Positions 7,528-16,334 of a stretch of DNA of 35,043 nt are shown here, in pieces. Both the position numbers and the translations under genes were made by a program. Each line of letters opens with the position of its first letter. Position 1 is the first letter of the stretch. The notes under the pieces are model-generated. The model searched no databases. It saw only the letters and a list, made by a program, of their open reading frames with translations, and had not been told where the DNA came from. The DNA comes from Candidatus Pacearchaeota archaeon. Its GTDB lineage: Archaea; Nanobdellota; Nanobdellia; Pacearchaeales; GW2011-AR1. The stretch lies in NCBI GenBank assembly GCA_018303995.1, contig JAGVXB010000028.1:1-35043 (forward strand), read 5' to 3'.

Positions 7528-9204
7528 ATGAAATCTGAAGTAATATCTGCATTGAAGGTTACTGGGCTGGATGAGAAGTCTATTACTGATTTAATTGAAA
7601 TTCCTAAAGAATCTAGTCATGGAGATTACTCTTTTCCTTGTTTTGTTTTATCTAAAAAGTTAAAGAAGAATCCAGTTGAGATTGCTCGCGAGATTGCTTC
7701 TAAAATAAAGTCTAAAGAGTTTGAAAAAGTAGAGGCTGTTGGACCATATGTTAATTTCTTTTTAGATTCCAAGAAAAATGCTTCTGATATTTTGCAAAAA
7801 ATAATTAAGATGAAAGATAAATATGGTTCTAGCGATGTTGGGAAGGGGAAGAAATTTATGATTGAATTTTCTCAGCCGAATACTCATAAAGCATTTCATG
7901 TTGGGCATATTAGAGGAACAAGTCTTGGGGAGAGCATAGCAAGAATTAGGGAATTTTCCGGATATAAAGTAACTAGGGTAAATTATTCTGGAGATACTGG
8001 AATGCATATAGCTAAATGGTTATGGGCTTATTTGAAATTTCATAAAGGAGAAGAAATCCGAGATGATGAATCGTGGTTTGCCAATATTTATGTTGAAGCA
8101 GTACAGAAACTCAAAGACAATGAAAGTGGGGAAATGGAAGTTGCTGAAATAAATAAAAAACTGGATGAGAAAAAAGACTCTAAATTGATTAAGTTGTGGA
8201 AAGATACTCGTTCTAAATCTATTTCTGCCTGGAAACCTATTTACAAAGATTTAGATGTCAAATTTAATAAACATTTCTTCGAAAGTCAAACTGAATCTGC
8301 TGGAAAGAAAATTGCAAATGAACTTGTTAAAAATGGGTTGGCTATTATTTCAGACGGCGCAACAATAATGGATTTAAAGAAATACAATCTTGGGGTATGG
8401 GTTTTATTGCGCAATGATAGAACAGTTTTGTATTCTGCTAAAGACCTTGAGCTTGCAAGGAATAAGTTTCTTAATTATAAGATGGGTGAATCTCTTGTGA
8501 TTACTGCTGCTGAACAAAATCTTCATTTTAAACAACTACAAAAAACTCTTGAGCTTATGAACTTCAAGAATTGGGAGAAATATAATCATCTCGGTTTTGA
8601 ATCGGTTAGATTGCCTGAAGGAAAGATGTCTTCTAGAACTGGAAAGAATATTCTTTATGCGGATTTTAGAAATGAACTTGTTCAAGCTGCTAAAGAAGAA
8701 ATTTTAAAACGAGATAATATAGATGAAAAAGAATTGAACGCTAGAGCGTTAGCTATTGCTGTTTCTGCTATTAAGTATTCTATGCTTAAACAAGATACAA
8801 ATAAAGTTATAATTTTTAATAAAGAAGAGTCAATTAAATTTGAAGGAGATACCGGACCTTATTTGTTGTATAGTTATGCTAGGGCTAATAGCATTCTTGA
8901 CAAGGCTAAATATAAAGCATCTGCTAAAATAAAGATAGATTCTATAAATATTAATGAACGCACATTAATTAATGAATTATCTCGTTTTCCAGATTTGGTT
9001 GTTGAAGCTTCAAAATTTTTGAGTCCGTCTGGGATTGCACATTATTCCTATAATCTTGCCCAGACATTCAATGAGTTTTATCATTCATGCCCTGTCTTGG
9101 GAAGTGCTGAGGAGAGGTTTAGACTTTGTCTTGTTAGTTGTTTTATTCAAGTGCTTGGAAATGCTCTGAAATTACTTGGAATTCCTGTTTTGAAAGAGAT
9201 GTGA
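7528..9204 (+). CDS. argS: Arginyl-tRNA synthetase
   Basis: FSQPNTHKAFHVGHIRGTSLGESIARI (HIGH-type motif), GKMSSRTGK (KMSKS-type), DTGPYLLYSYAR, C-terminal anticodon-binding domain. Confidence 0.95.
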   Translation: MKSEVISALKVTGLDEKSITDLIEIPKESSHGDYSFPCFVLSKKLKKNPVEIAREIASKIKSKEFEKVEAVGPYVNFFLDSKKNASDILQKIIKMKDKYGSSDVGKGKKFMIEFSQPNTHKAFHVGHIRGTSLGESIARIREFSGYKVTRVNYSGDTGMHIAKWLWAYLKFHKGEEIRDDESWFANIYVEAVQKLKDNESGEMEVAEINKKLDEKKDSKLIKLWKDTRSKSISAWKPIYKDLDVKFNKHFFESQTESAGKKIANELVKNGLAIISDGATIMDLKKYNLGVWVLLRNDRTVLYSAKDLELARNKFLNYKMGESLVITAAEQNLHFKQLQKTLELMNFKNWEKYNHLGFESVRLPEGKMSSRTGKNILYADFRNELVQAAKEEILKRDNIDEKELNARALAIAVSAIKYSMLKQDTNKVIIFNKEESIKFEGDTGPYLLYSYARANSILDKAKYKASAKIKIDSININERTLINELSRFPDLVVEASKFLSPSGIAHYSYNLAQTFNEFYHSCPVLGSAEERFRLCLVSCFIQVLGNALKLLGIPVLKEM

Positions 9205-9260
9205 CTTTTAAATTTATTTTGTAACAATCTTTATATAGCTCCTTAAAGTTTTAGGAACTC

Positions 9261-9425
9261 ATGGTTGAAATTATGCAAATTTTATTGATGAATACTGGCG
9301 TTTCTTCTGTGGTATTGCTTTTTTTGCTTTTTCTTTCAAAACGCAAAATTTCTAAATCAAAAGATGAAAGAGTATATCTAAGCAAAGATATGATGAAGAT
9401 AAAAGAAGAGATTTCTGAAGATTAA
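9261..9425 (+). CDS. Small single-TM protein (54 aa), absent from the supplied ORF track
   Basis: MVEIMQILLMNTGVSSVVLLFLLFLSKRKISKSKDERVYLSKDMMKIKEEISED; TTTATATA box about 30 nt upstream of ATG. Confidence 0.6.
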   Translation: MVEIMQILLMNTGVSSVVLLFLLFLSKRKISKSKDERVYLSKDMMKIKEEISED

Positions 9426-9471
9426 TTTTTAGAAATAGATAATCTTAAAAACCTTTAAAACGCCGAATTAT

Positions 9472-9730
9472 CGTAGGCGAGTTGGCACGTTAGCCCTGTG
9501 CTGTTACACCCGCGGGCTTCAAGTGAACTTAAAGGAGTACGTGAAACGAACAAATGCCTGTCTTTTACCGGACGTTGAGGTATTGTCCTGTTCGACCGTG
9601 CTCCTGTGAAATGGGTCAGGCCTTGATCGGAGCAGCCCTAATCAGAAGCTTCGGTGCTTGCAGGAGTGCAGTACTGAGGATGGTAGAAGGTCAAACAAGT
9701 TTTTGACGTCGAGCAAACTCCCCGCCTACG
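9472..9730 (+). ncRNA. Archaeal 7S / signal recognition particle RNA
   Basis: Terminal pairing CGTAGGCG...CGCCTACG; core GGGTCAGGCC...GGAGCAGCCC with GTGAAA, helix 6-like GAAGCTTCGGTGCTTGC, Alu-domain-like 5' end; CCTTTAAAA box upstream and T-run downstream. Confidence 0.9.
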
Positions 9731-9800
9731 CTTTTAAAAATATGGGTTTGAAAATATTCCATAATAGAATGTTTAAAAACTTTCAAAGCTATTTGTTTTG

Positions 9801-10325
9801 ATGGTGATGGGGCGAAAAGGACAAGTGTTTTTGATGGCAACAATAATAATTGTAGGGATAATGTTAAGTTTAGTTAGAATTTCTAATAAAGGCGTTACTC
9901 GTGAGGAGCCAGAAGCATTTTTTGACCTTGCTGATGAAATAGGATTTGAGACTAAACGCGTTCTTGATTATGGGGTGATTAATAGTCTTTCTTCTAATAG
10001 GATTGATGATTATGCACAAAGATTGTTAGAAAATTATAGTGAGCTTATTTCTAATGAAGATGTTGCTTTTGTGTATGGAAATACTAGTGGTGTGTCTGCT
10101 TATTATTATGAATCTGTCGGAGTTAATGCTATAACTCTTTCAAATGGTGTGTCTGTGTCTCTTAATTTGATTAATGGACGCACTATTAATGCTCTAAGAA
10201 CAGGAAATGATATAAAAATTAATATTCGCGGAAATGACTATGCGTTTAATTTAAAACCTGGACAGAACTTCTATTTTGTATTAATTAAAGATGAGGAGGA
10301 TGAACAATTTGTCACAGTTAAATAG
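9801..10325 (+). CDS. Prepilin-like protein, class III signal peptide
   Basis: MGRKGQVFLMATIIIVGIMLSLV: charged N-terminus, KG|Q cleavage-like site, hydrophobic stretch. ATG at 9801 or 9807. Confidence 0.7.
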   Translation: MVMGRKGQVFLMATIIIVGIMLSLVRISNKGVTREEPEAFFDLADEIGFETKRVLDYGVINSLSSNRIDDYAQRLLENYSELISNEDVAFVYGNTSGVSAYYYESVGVNAITLSNGVSVSLNLINGRTINALRTGNDIKINIRGNDYAFNLKPGQNFYFVLIKDEEDEQFVTVK

Positions 10326-10803
10326 GAAGGGTGTTAGCATAATGGTAGGTTATGTATTGTTAATTTCTATTGCTGTGGCTCTTGCTACTGCTGTTTTCTT
10401 TTATCTTAAATTGTATTTGCCTGATGATAAACAAGATTGTTATGAAGATATTTATTTAGTTATTGATCAAGTTAGTTGTGTAAAAGACAGTGGGGGAACT
10501 TTTTCTACAGTCTATATAAATTTCAGCAATAAAGGGCTTTTTAGTGTTGATGGAGCATTTATTAAAATTGGAGATTTTGATAGAATATTAAGACAGACAC
10601 TTAATGATCCAGAAACTGGGTTGATGTCAAATTGTAATAATAATGCAAGCTTAAGACCTGGTGCAATGTTTTGTGGTTCTTATAGATACAATTCTGCACC
10701 TGTTGGAAAGCAGGAAATAAGCGTTCAGCCATTAATTTGGATTAAAAATGAACCTGTGATTTGCCCAGAGTCAATTGTTAGTAAAGATATCTTGTGTACT
10801 TAG
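10300..10803 (+). CDS. Archaeal type IV prepilin-like protein
   Basis: LNRKGVSIMVGYVLLISIAVALATAVFF class III signal; overlaps upstream gene by 26 nt. Confidence 0.75.
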   Translation: MNNLSQLNRKGVSIMVGYVLLISIAVALATAVFFYLKLYLPDDKQDCYEDIYLVIDQVSCVKDSGGTFSTVYINFSNKGLFSVDGAFIKIGDFDRILRQTLNDPETGLMSNCNNNASLRPGAMFCGSYRYNSAPVGKQEISVQPLIWIKNEPVICPESIVSKDILCT

Positions 10804-10838
10804 GTAACATATAAAAACGATTATAACTAAGTTTTGTC

Positions 10839-10873
10839 ATGATTAAGCGAGGTGTAAGTCCTGTTATTGCAAC
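10839..10873 (+). repeat. 35-bp perfect direct repeat, copy 1
   Basis: ATGATTAAGCGAGGTGTAAGTCCTGTTATTGCAAC, identical to 11317-11351. Confidence 0.97.
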
Positions 10874-11324
10874 AGTTTTACTTATTATGATTGTTGTCGT
10901 TTTGGCTGGAATTGTATTTATTTGGGCTAGAGGATTTTTATCTGAAAGCGCTGTTAAGGGAGGTAAATCTGTAGAAACTTCTTGTGCTGATGTGAATTTT
11001 GAGGTACAACTTATTTTTAATGCCGAAGAATGTAATGGAAATGCTGCAATAGATATTAATAATATTGGAAATATTCCTATTTATGGAGTTCAGGTGCTTC
11101 GATATGACTCATCTAGTGGTTCTATAGATAATGTTGCCCTTTTAGACCAGCCGTTTGATGGTGGAACTGTTACAATGGGAGAATCTTCTTTTGCGTGCAT
11201 TGGAATTTCTGTAAGTAGCGGAGATACATTTAGAATTATACCTAAATTACTTGCAGAAAAAGGTGAAAGGAAGATAGCTTATACTTGCCCTGAAGAAAAT
11301 GGGGCTACGGTGGCGTATGATTAA
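10839..11324 (+). CDS. Archaeal type IV prepilin (KRGVSPVIATVLL type)
   Basis: MIKRGVSPVIATVLLIMIVVVLAGIVFIWARGF, hallmark archaeal pilin N-terminus. Confidence 0.88.
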   Translation: MIKRGVSPVIATVLLIMIVVVLAGIVFIWARGFLSESAVKGGKSVETSCADVNFEVQLIFNAEECNGNAAIDINNIGNIPIYGVQVLRYDSSSGSIDNVALLDQPFDGGTVTMGESSFACIGISVSSGDTFRIIPKLLAEKGERKIAYTCPEENGATVAYD

Positions 11325-11351
11325 GCGAGGTGTAAGTCCTGTTATTGCAAC
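11317..11351 (+). repeat. 35-bp perfect direct repeat, copy 2
   Basis: Identical to 10839-10873 at all 35 positions; flanking bases differ on both sides. Confidence 0.97.
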
Positions 11352-11838
11352 TGTGTTGTTGCTCGTTCTAACCATTGTAATTGGAGGAATAATATTTTCT
11401 GTTGTGATTCCATTTGTTAAAGATCGTTTAGGAGAGAGTAAGATGTGTCTTGATGTTTTTGAAGGAGTAGAATTTCCTGAGAGCAAATTTAATTGTTATA
11501 GTTTCTCGACATCTTTAAATGATTCAGAAACGGGATTTTCCATAAAACTTAACAAGGAAGGAATATCTAGTTTTAGAGTTGCTCTTACTGATGATAATGG
11601 AAACTCTGATGTGATTGATATTAAACCTGAAATGAATGTTAGAGATGACTTAAGAATGGTTGGATCAGGTTCTTATAATGATTCAGTAGGTTTTCCGAGT
11701 GTGGGCGGACAACGCAGTTATGTAATTAAAAATAAGTATCTAAAGGCAGAAATATCTCCAATCACCGAATCTGGGGAAGTATGTGCTGTAACTGATGTTA
11801 TTGAGTTTACATCTTGTTATAGAGATGTGATTTTGTGA
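11317..11838 (+). CDS. Archaeal type IV prepilin (KRGVSPVIATVLL type), second copy
   Basis: MIKRGVSPVIATVLLLVLTIVIGGIIFSVVIPF; ATG 11317 preferred over 11299; overlaps upstream stop by 8 nt. Confidence 0.88.
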   Translation: MIKRGVSPVIATVLLLVLTIVIGGIIFSVVIPFVKDRLGESKMCLDVFEGVEFPESKFNCYSFSTSLNDSETGFSIKLNKEGISSFRVALTDDNGNSDVIDIKPEMNVRDDLRMVGSGSYNDSVGFPSVGGQRSYVIKNKYLKAEISPITESGEVCAVTDVIEFTSCYRDVIL

Positions 11839-11840
11839 AT

Positions 11841-12377
11841 ATGGTAATTTTAAGTCAAAAAAGAGGACAAGTGTGGGTTGAAACGGTAATATATACACTA
11901 ATAGGAATTGCTTTGATTGGATTGGTTCTTGCAATATTAACGCCGAAGATAAAAGAATTTAGAGACCGTTCAGTTATTGAACAAACTATTGATTCTTTGA
12001 ATGTTTTTGACTCTAAAGTTGTTGATGTTTTAGATGCGCCAGGAAACAAAAGAAAAGTAACATTTGGACTTGAGAGGGGAACTATATTTGTTGATTCTTT
12101 AAATAATACTATCAGATATGTTCTAGATGAATCTAATGTTCGTTATTCTGAGCCAGGGGTTTCTTTGGATATAGGACGCATTAATGTTACAACTCAAGAG
12201 CTTACTGAAAGTTATAGAATAAGTCTTTACATGTCATATAAATATAATATAACATTTAATGGTAAAGATAGCAATTCTGAACAATTTACTCCCGTGAGTA
12301 TACCTTATGAATTCTTTATAGAAAACAAAGGAATGATTAATAATAATGTCTGGATAGATGTTACTGAAGGCAGTTAA
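11841..12377 (+). CDS. Prepilin-like protein with E5
   Basis: QKRGQVWVETVIYTLIGIALIGLVLAIL: RG|QVWVE, Glu at +5 of the predicted mature protein. Confidence 0.8.
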   Translation: MVILSQKRGQVWVETVIYTLIGIALIGLVLAILTPKIKEFRDRSVIEQTIDSLNVFDSKVVDVLDAPGNKRKVTFGLERGTIFVDSLNNTIRYVLDESNVRYSEPGVSLDIGRINVTTQELTESYRISLYMSYKYNITFNGKDSNSEQFTPVSIPYEFFIENKGMINNNVWIDVTEGS

Positions 12378-12432
12378 TTTATATTGGATAGGTTTAAATG
12401 TCTTTGAGCTTTTTATTTGATGAGGTGAATAT

Positions 12433-13959
12433 ATGGTAAATATAAGTATAAATCCAAATCCTGTGGTTCCTGCTTTGCCACGGGTTACTGATAAGACTAA
12501 AGTTGATGTTCGTTATTCTTTGATAGAACCTTTTGCAAACGCACATATTTATTGGGACTCTGAAGTTAGAGAACTTGTATATGATGTTGAAGAACCTATT
12601 CTTAATGATGTTGAAAAAAATGTCATAAAAAGACTTGAAGATGCCATGATTGAATTGATTAATGTTAACGTTGTGACTGAGAAAACTCCTGATAAAATAA
12701 TGGAATATGTTGATAAGACTGCTAAATTTTTGATAAGTGAACTTAATCTTAAATTAAATGAAGAAGGATATAGAAAAATATTTTATTATTTATATCGTGA
12801 TTTTGTGGGAATGAATGAAGTAGAGCCGTTACTTAGAGACTATTTTATTGAAGATATTGAGTGCAATGGGATAAATACTCCTATTTATGTTGTTCATAGA
12901 AATTATCATAATATTAAAACAAATTTAAGATTTAAGGAAATTGACCATTTAGCGAGTTTTGTTGAAAAATTGGCTCAGCGTTGTGGTAAATATGTTTCTT
13001 ATTCTGAACCTTTGCTTGATGGTAGTCTTCCCGATGGGTCGAGAGTAAATGCAACATACACGCAAGATATTACTTCTCATGGGCCCACTTTTACAATTCG
13101 TAAATTTTCAAAAATTCCATGGACTCCTATTCAACTTATTGCTTTTAATACATTAAGTCCTGAGATGTTAGCTTACTTTTGGTTATTGATACAATATAAG
13201 TCAAACATATTTATTGCGGGAGGGACTTCATCTGGAAAAACTACTTTGTTGAATGCAATTGCTTTTTTTATACCTCCTGAAGCTCATGTAATAAGCATCG
13301 AAGATACTAGAGAATTAAATTTGCCTCGTGAGAATTGGATTCCTGCAGTTGCAAGAATTGCGATAGGTACTGGGAAAGTTGGAGAAATTGATTTGTTTGA
13401 TTTACTTAAGAATTCATTTAGACAAAATCCGAATTATGTAATAGTTGGAGAAGTCAGAGGAAGAGAGGCTTTTGTTTTGTTCCAAGGAATGGCTAGCGGT
13501 CATCCATCAATCAGCACAATGCATGCTGATTCTGTAGATACTTTGATAAGACGTTTGGAAACGCCACCCATAGAGCTATCTCCTACTTTAGTTAACTCTC
13601 TGGATTGTGTTGCTATAATGACTCATGCCATTATTAAAAAAAATGAAACTCGACGACTGAGGGAAATTGTTGAAATAATAAATGTAAATAATGATGGGGT
13701 TGTTATTGTAAATACTCCTTTTATGTGGAATGCTACTCAAGATGCTTTCTACTTTAAGAAGCAAAGTAAAGTTTTTGAGAAGATATCTGTTCGTAATGGT
13801 ATAAGTGTTGAGGAATTACAAAGAGAATTCTCCCAGAGAAGTAAGTTGCTTTATGCATTATACCTGAAGAAGGTTTTTGGATTTGAAGATGTTCAAAAGA
13901 TAATTATAGATTATTATAGAAATCCTGGAGAAGTCATGCAGAGGTTTGGCGTAGGATAG
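12433..13959 (+). CDS. Type II/IV secretion-family ATPase (TadA/VirB11/ArlI-like)
   Basis: Walker A GGTSSGKTTLLNA, ISIEDTRELNLP, NPNYVIVGEVRGREAFVLFQGMASGHPSISTMHADS. Confidence 0.95.
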   Translation: MVNISINPNPVVPALPRVTDKTKVDVRYSLIEPFANAHIYWDSEVRELVYDVEEPILNDVEKNVIKRLEDAMIELINVNVVTEKTPDKIMEYVDKTAKFLISELNLKLNEEGYRKIFYYLYRDFVGMNEVEPLLRDYFIEDIECNGINTPIYVVHRNYHNIKTNLRFKEIDHLASFVEKLAQRCGKYVSYSEPLLDGSLPDGSRVNATYTQDITSHGPTFTIRKFSKIPWTPIQLIAFNTLSPEMLAYFWLLIQYKSNIFIAGGTSSGKTTLLNAIAFFIPPEAHVISIEDTRELNLPRENWIPAVARIAIGTGKVGEIDLFDLLKNSFRQNPNYVIVGEVRGREAFVLFQGMASGHPSISTMHADSVDTLIRRLETPPIELSPTLVNSLDCVAIMTHAIIKKNETRRLREIVEIINVNNDGVVIVNTPFMWNATQDAFYFKKQSKVFEKISVRNGISVEELQREFSQRSKLLYALYLKKVFGFEDVQKIIIDYYRNPGEVMQRFGVG

Positions 13960-14002
13960 TATCATTAAAAGGTATATAAACTAATTAGTCTTTTTGAAGA
14001 TA

Positions 14003-14164
14003 ATGAGAAAAGAGGACGTTTTTCTGCTTAATCAGTTATTAACAGAGATGCGTAAATTAGCAAACAATCTTGAAGATGCTCTTAATAATCGAGATTTTGA
14101 AAGTGTTCTAAGAATAAAGAAGCAAATTCTTAGTTTACAATTTAAAGTTGGTGAGGTAGCATGA
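14003..14164 (+). CDS. Small helical protein (53 aa), absent from the supplied ORF track
   Basis: MRKEDVFLLNQLLTEMRKLANNLEDALNNRDFESVLRIKKQILSLQFKVGEVA; ATGA overlap with the next gene; GGTATATAAA box upstream. Confidence 0.7.
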   Translation: MRKEDVFLLNQLLTEMRKLANNLEDALNNRDFESVLRIKKQILSLQFKVGEVA

Positions 14165-15453
14165 TTGAATATCTTAAAAAAAACTTGAATGTTGAGCTTA
14201 TGATGGCCCATGAGCTTGGTCAGATTTATTCAAAATATGAAAGTTTGAATCCTGAGGAGATTAAAATTTATGATAAAATGATAAATTCTTTAGTAAATAG
14301 AATTAAAATCTTAAATGGAAGTATTCCAGAAATAATTAATAATATAACTCCCGCCAAGAAACTTGAGCCCGAGCCTAAAAAAACTCCTTATATTGAAAAA
14401 ATTTCTATTAAAAAAGAAGTTGAAGTCTTTGTTCCTAAGATGAATAAGACAGAATTTATGAAAGAACTTAATATTGATGGAGAGCTATTAAAAAAAGTAA
14501 AAAAACAACAAAAAGTTGTTGTTAAAGATGTTTACAAGTTTCAAACTTCTAACCCTTATGGAAGAATGTCTAATAGATTATTTTTGAACATCTCGCAGAG
14601 ACTTGTTGATGGTGGGGCTTTTAAATCACTTAGATTAGATATTCGTAAGAGTAATCTGAACATTCTTTCAACAACTTTTTTATCGATGATATTTTTTTCT
14701 ACACTTGTTTCTTTTTTCTTGGGTGTTCTTATTATGGGTTTCTTTTTATTTTTCAATGTAAATTTTCTTGAACTTTCGATTAAATTATATTCTGGAAATT
14801 ATCTTTTGCGTTTTTTGAAAGTCTTTTGGATTCCTTTTGCTATGCCCATATTAACATTTATATTATTTTATTCTTATCCAGGAGCTGAAAAGAAATCTAT
14901 TGCTCAAAGAATAGATCGGGAAATGCCCTTTGTTGTAATTCATATGGCTTCAATTTCTGGGAGTGGAATTGAACCAATAGAGATTTTCAAGATTATCGCA
15001 CTTAGCAAAGAATATGAGTTTGCCGGACGTGAGTTTAGAAAGATCTTAAATCAAACTAATCTTTATGGATATGATCTTTCTACTGCATTAAGAAATGTTT
15101 CTGCATCTACTCCAAGCCTTAGGTTTTCAGAATTACTTAATGGAATGGGTGTAACTATAAACTCGGGGGGAGATATACGCACGTTCTTTGAAAAGAGGGC
15201 AGAGAGCCTTCTTCTTGAGCACAGACTTGAACGCGAAAAAGCGATTAAGTCTGCAGAGACATTTATGGATTTGTATATTAGTATAGTTATTGCTACTCCG
15301 ATGATTATGATGATGCTTTTAGTTATAATATCTGTTTCAAAGATAAATACTGGATTTAACACGACGCAGATGACTACTGCAATTATGGGAATTGTGGCAA
15401 TAGTTAACATTTTATTCCTTACTTTCCTTCATATGAAGCAACCGACTTACTAA
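14161..15453 (+). CDS. TadC/FlaJ-like type II secretion F-domain membrane protein with N-terminal cytoplasmic extension
   Basis: Charged N-terminal region, several TM segments, EMPFVVIHMASISGSGIEPIEIFKIIA...LNQTNLYGYDLSTALRNVSASTPS core of T2SSF domains. Confidence 0.85.
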   Translation: MIEYLKKNLNVELMMAHELGQIYSKYESLNPEEIKIYDKMINSLVNRIKILNGSIPEIINNITPAKKLEPEPKKTPYIEKISIKKEVEVFVPKMNKTEFMKELNIDGELLKKVKKQQKVVVKDVYKFQTSNPYGRMSNRLFLNISQRLVDGGAFKSLRLDIRKSNLNILSTTFLSMIFFSTLVSFFLGVLIMGFFLFFNVNFLELSIKLYSGNYLLRFLKVFWIPFAMPILTFILFYSYPGAEKKSIAQRIDREMPFVVIHMASISGSGIEPIEIFKIIALSKEYEFAGREFRKILNQTNLYGYDLSTALRNVSASTPSLRFSELLNGMGVTINSGGDIRTFFEKRAESLLLEHRLEREKAIKSAETFMDLYISIVIATPMIMMMLLVIISVSKINTGFNTTQMTTAIMGIVAIVNILFLTFLHMKQPTY

Positions 15454-15455
15454 AC

Positions 15456-16241
15456 ATGGAAATACAAGAAAGATATATTGAGATAGCAAAAGAATTTGCT
15501 AAAAGATATCAGAATGATTCAAATATAATTGGGATTACTTTAAGTGGGGGGATAGCTAGAGGAACTGGAGATATTTATTCTGAAATAGACATTAATTTCT
15601 ATGTTAAAGACATAAAAGATAAAAATCTTCCTCCTGAAAGAGATATACTGGTTAATGGAGTGTGGTTTGATTTTAAGATTAGAAGTTTTGATAATGAAGT
15701 GAAAAAAGAATGGAGCATGGTTGATAAATGGGATACTAAAAACTCGTTAATACTTTTTGATAGGAATGGCTCTTTGAAAGATTTGATTGCTATAAAAACA
15801 ACGCTTAGCCCTAGGGAGATTGGGAAATTGTGTGAAGAGTATACAAATAAATTAAAATGGTCTGTGCTTCTTGCAGAAGTATTTGATAAAAGAAAAGACT
15901 TAAAAAATGCCCACTTTATGATTAATGAATCTGTGGATGCATTCGTAAGTTATTATTTTATAAAAAATAATCAATTTGTTCCATATTTTAAGTGGAAATA
16001 TTATTATTTTCAGAAACTAAAGATACCTTCAAATAAAATAAAGAAAAAGTTGTTGGAATTAATTTTAATAAAAGATTATAGTAAAAAAGAACTAATAAGA
16101 AGAATTGATAAAATAAGAGAAATTATAAGTCTAGAATTTAGGAGAAAATATTTAGAACATCACATGCATCAAAATATCACTAAATTAAATGAATTTATTC
16201 CTTCTATTAAAAATGGAATAAATTATAAGAAACCTTGGTAA
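15456..16241 (+). CDS. Nucleotidyltransferase-fold protein (MNT/antibiotic-NTase-like)
   Basis: IIGITLSGGIARGTGDIYSEIDINFYV matches the G[GS]xARG...S[DE]ID NTase motif; helical C-terminal half. Confidence 0.75.
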   Translation: MEIQERYIEIAKEFAKRYQNDSNIIGITLSGGIARGTGDIYSEIDINFYVKDIKDKNLPPERDILVNGVWFDFKIRSFDNEVKKEWSMVDKWDTKNSLILFDRNGSLKDLIAIKTTLSPREIGKLCEEYTNKLKWSVLLAEVFDKRKDLKNAHFMINESVDAFVSYYFIKNNQFVPYFKWKYYYFQKLKIPSNKIKKKLLELILIKDYSKKELIRRIDKIREIISLEFRRKYLEHHMHQNITKLNEFIPSIKNGINYKKPW

Positions 16242-16250
16242 TACTAAAAT

Positions 16251-16279
16251 CAAAAAGACGTGGAAGGTTACGTTTTTTG
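16251..16279 (+). terminator. Stem-loop with T-rich 3' arm after the NTase gene
   Basis: CAAAAAGACGT ... ACGTTTTTTG, pairing with one bulge and one GU; 10 nt after the stop at 16241. Confidence 0.35.
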
Positions 16280-16334
16280 GATGCTCAAGATGCTACGACA
16301 AATTTAAATGTATAAGTAACTCAAGCATCTTGAC

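Noticed and set aside
15063-15410. Minus-strand ORF (115 aa)
   Set aside because: Antisense to the strongly supported TadC gene; hydrophobic reading mirrors TM codons.
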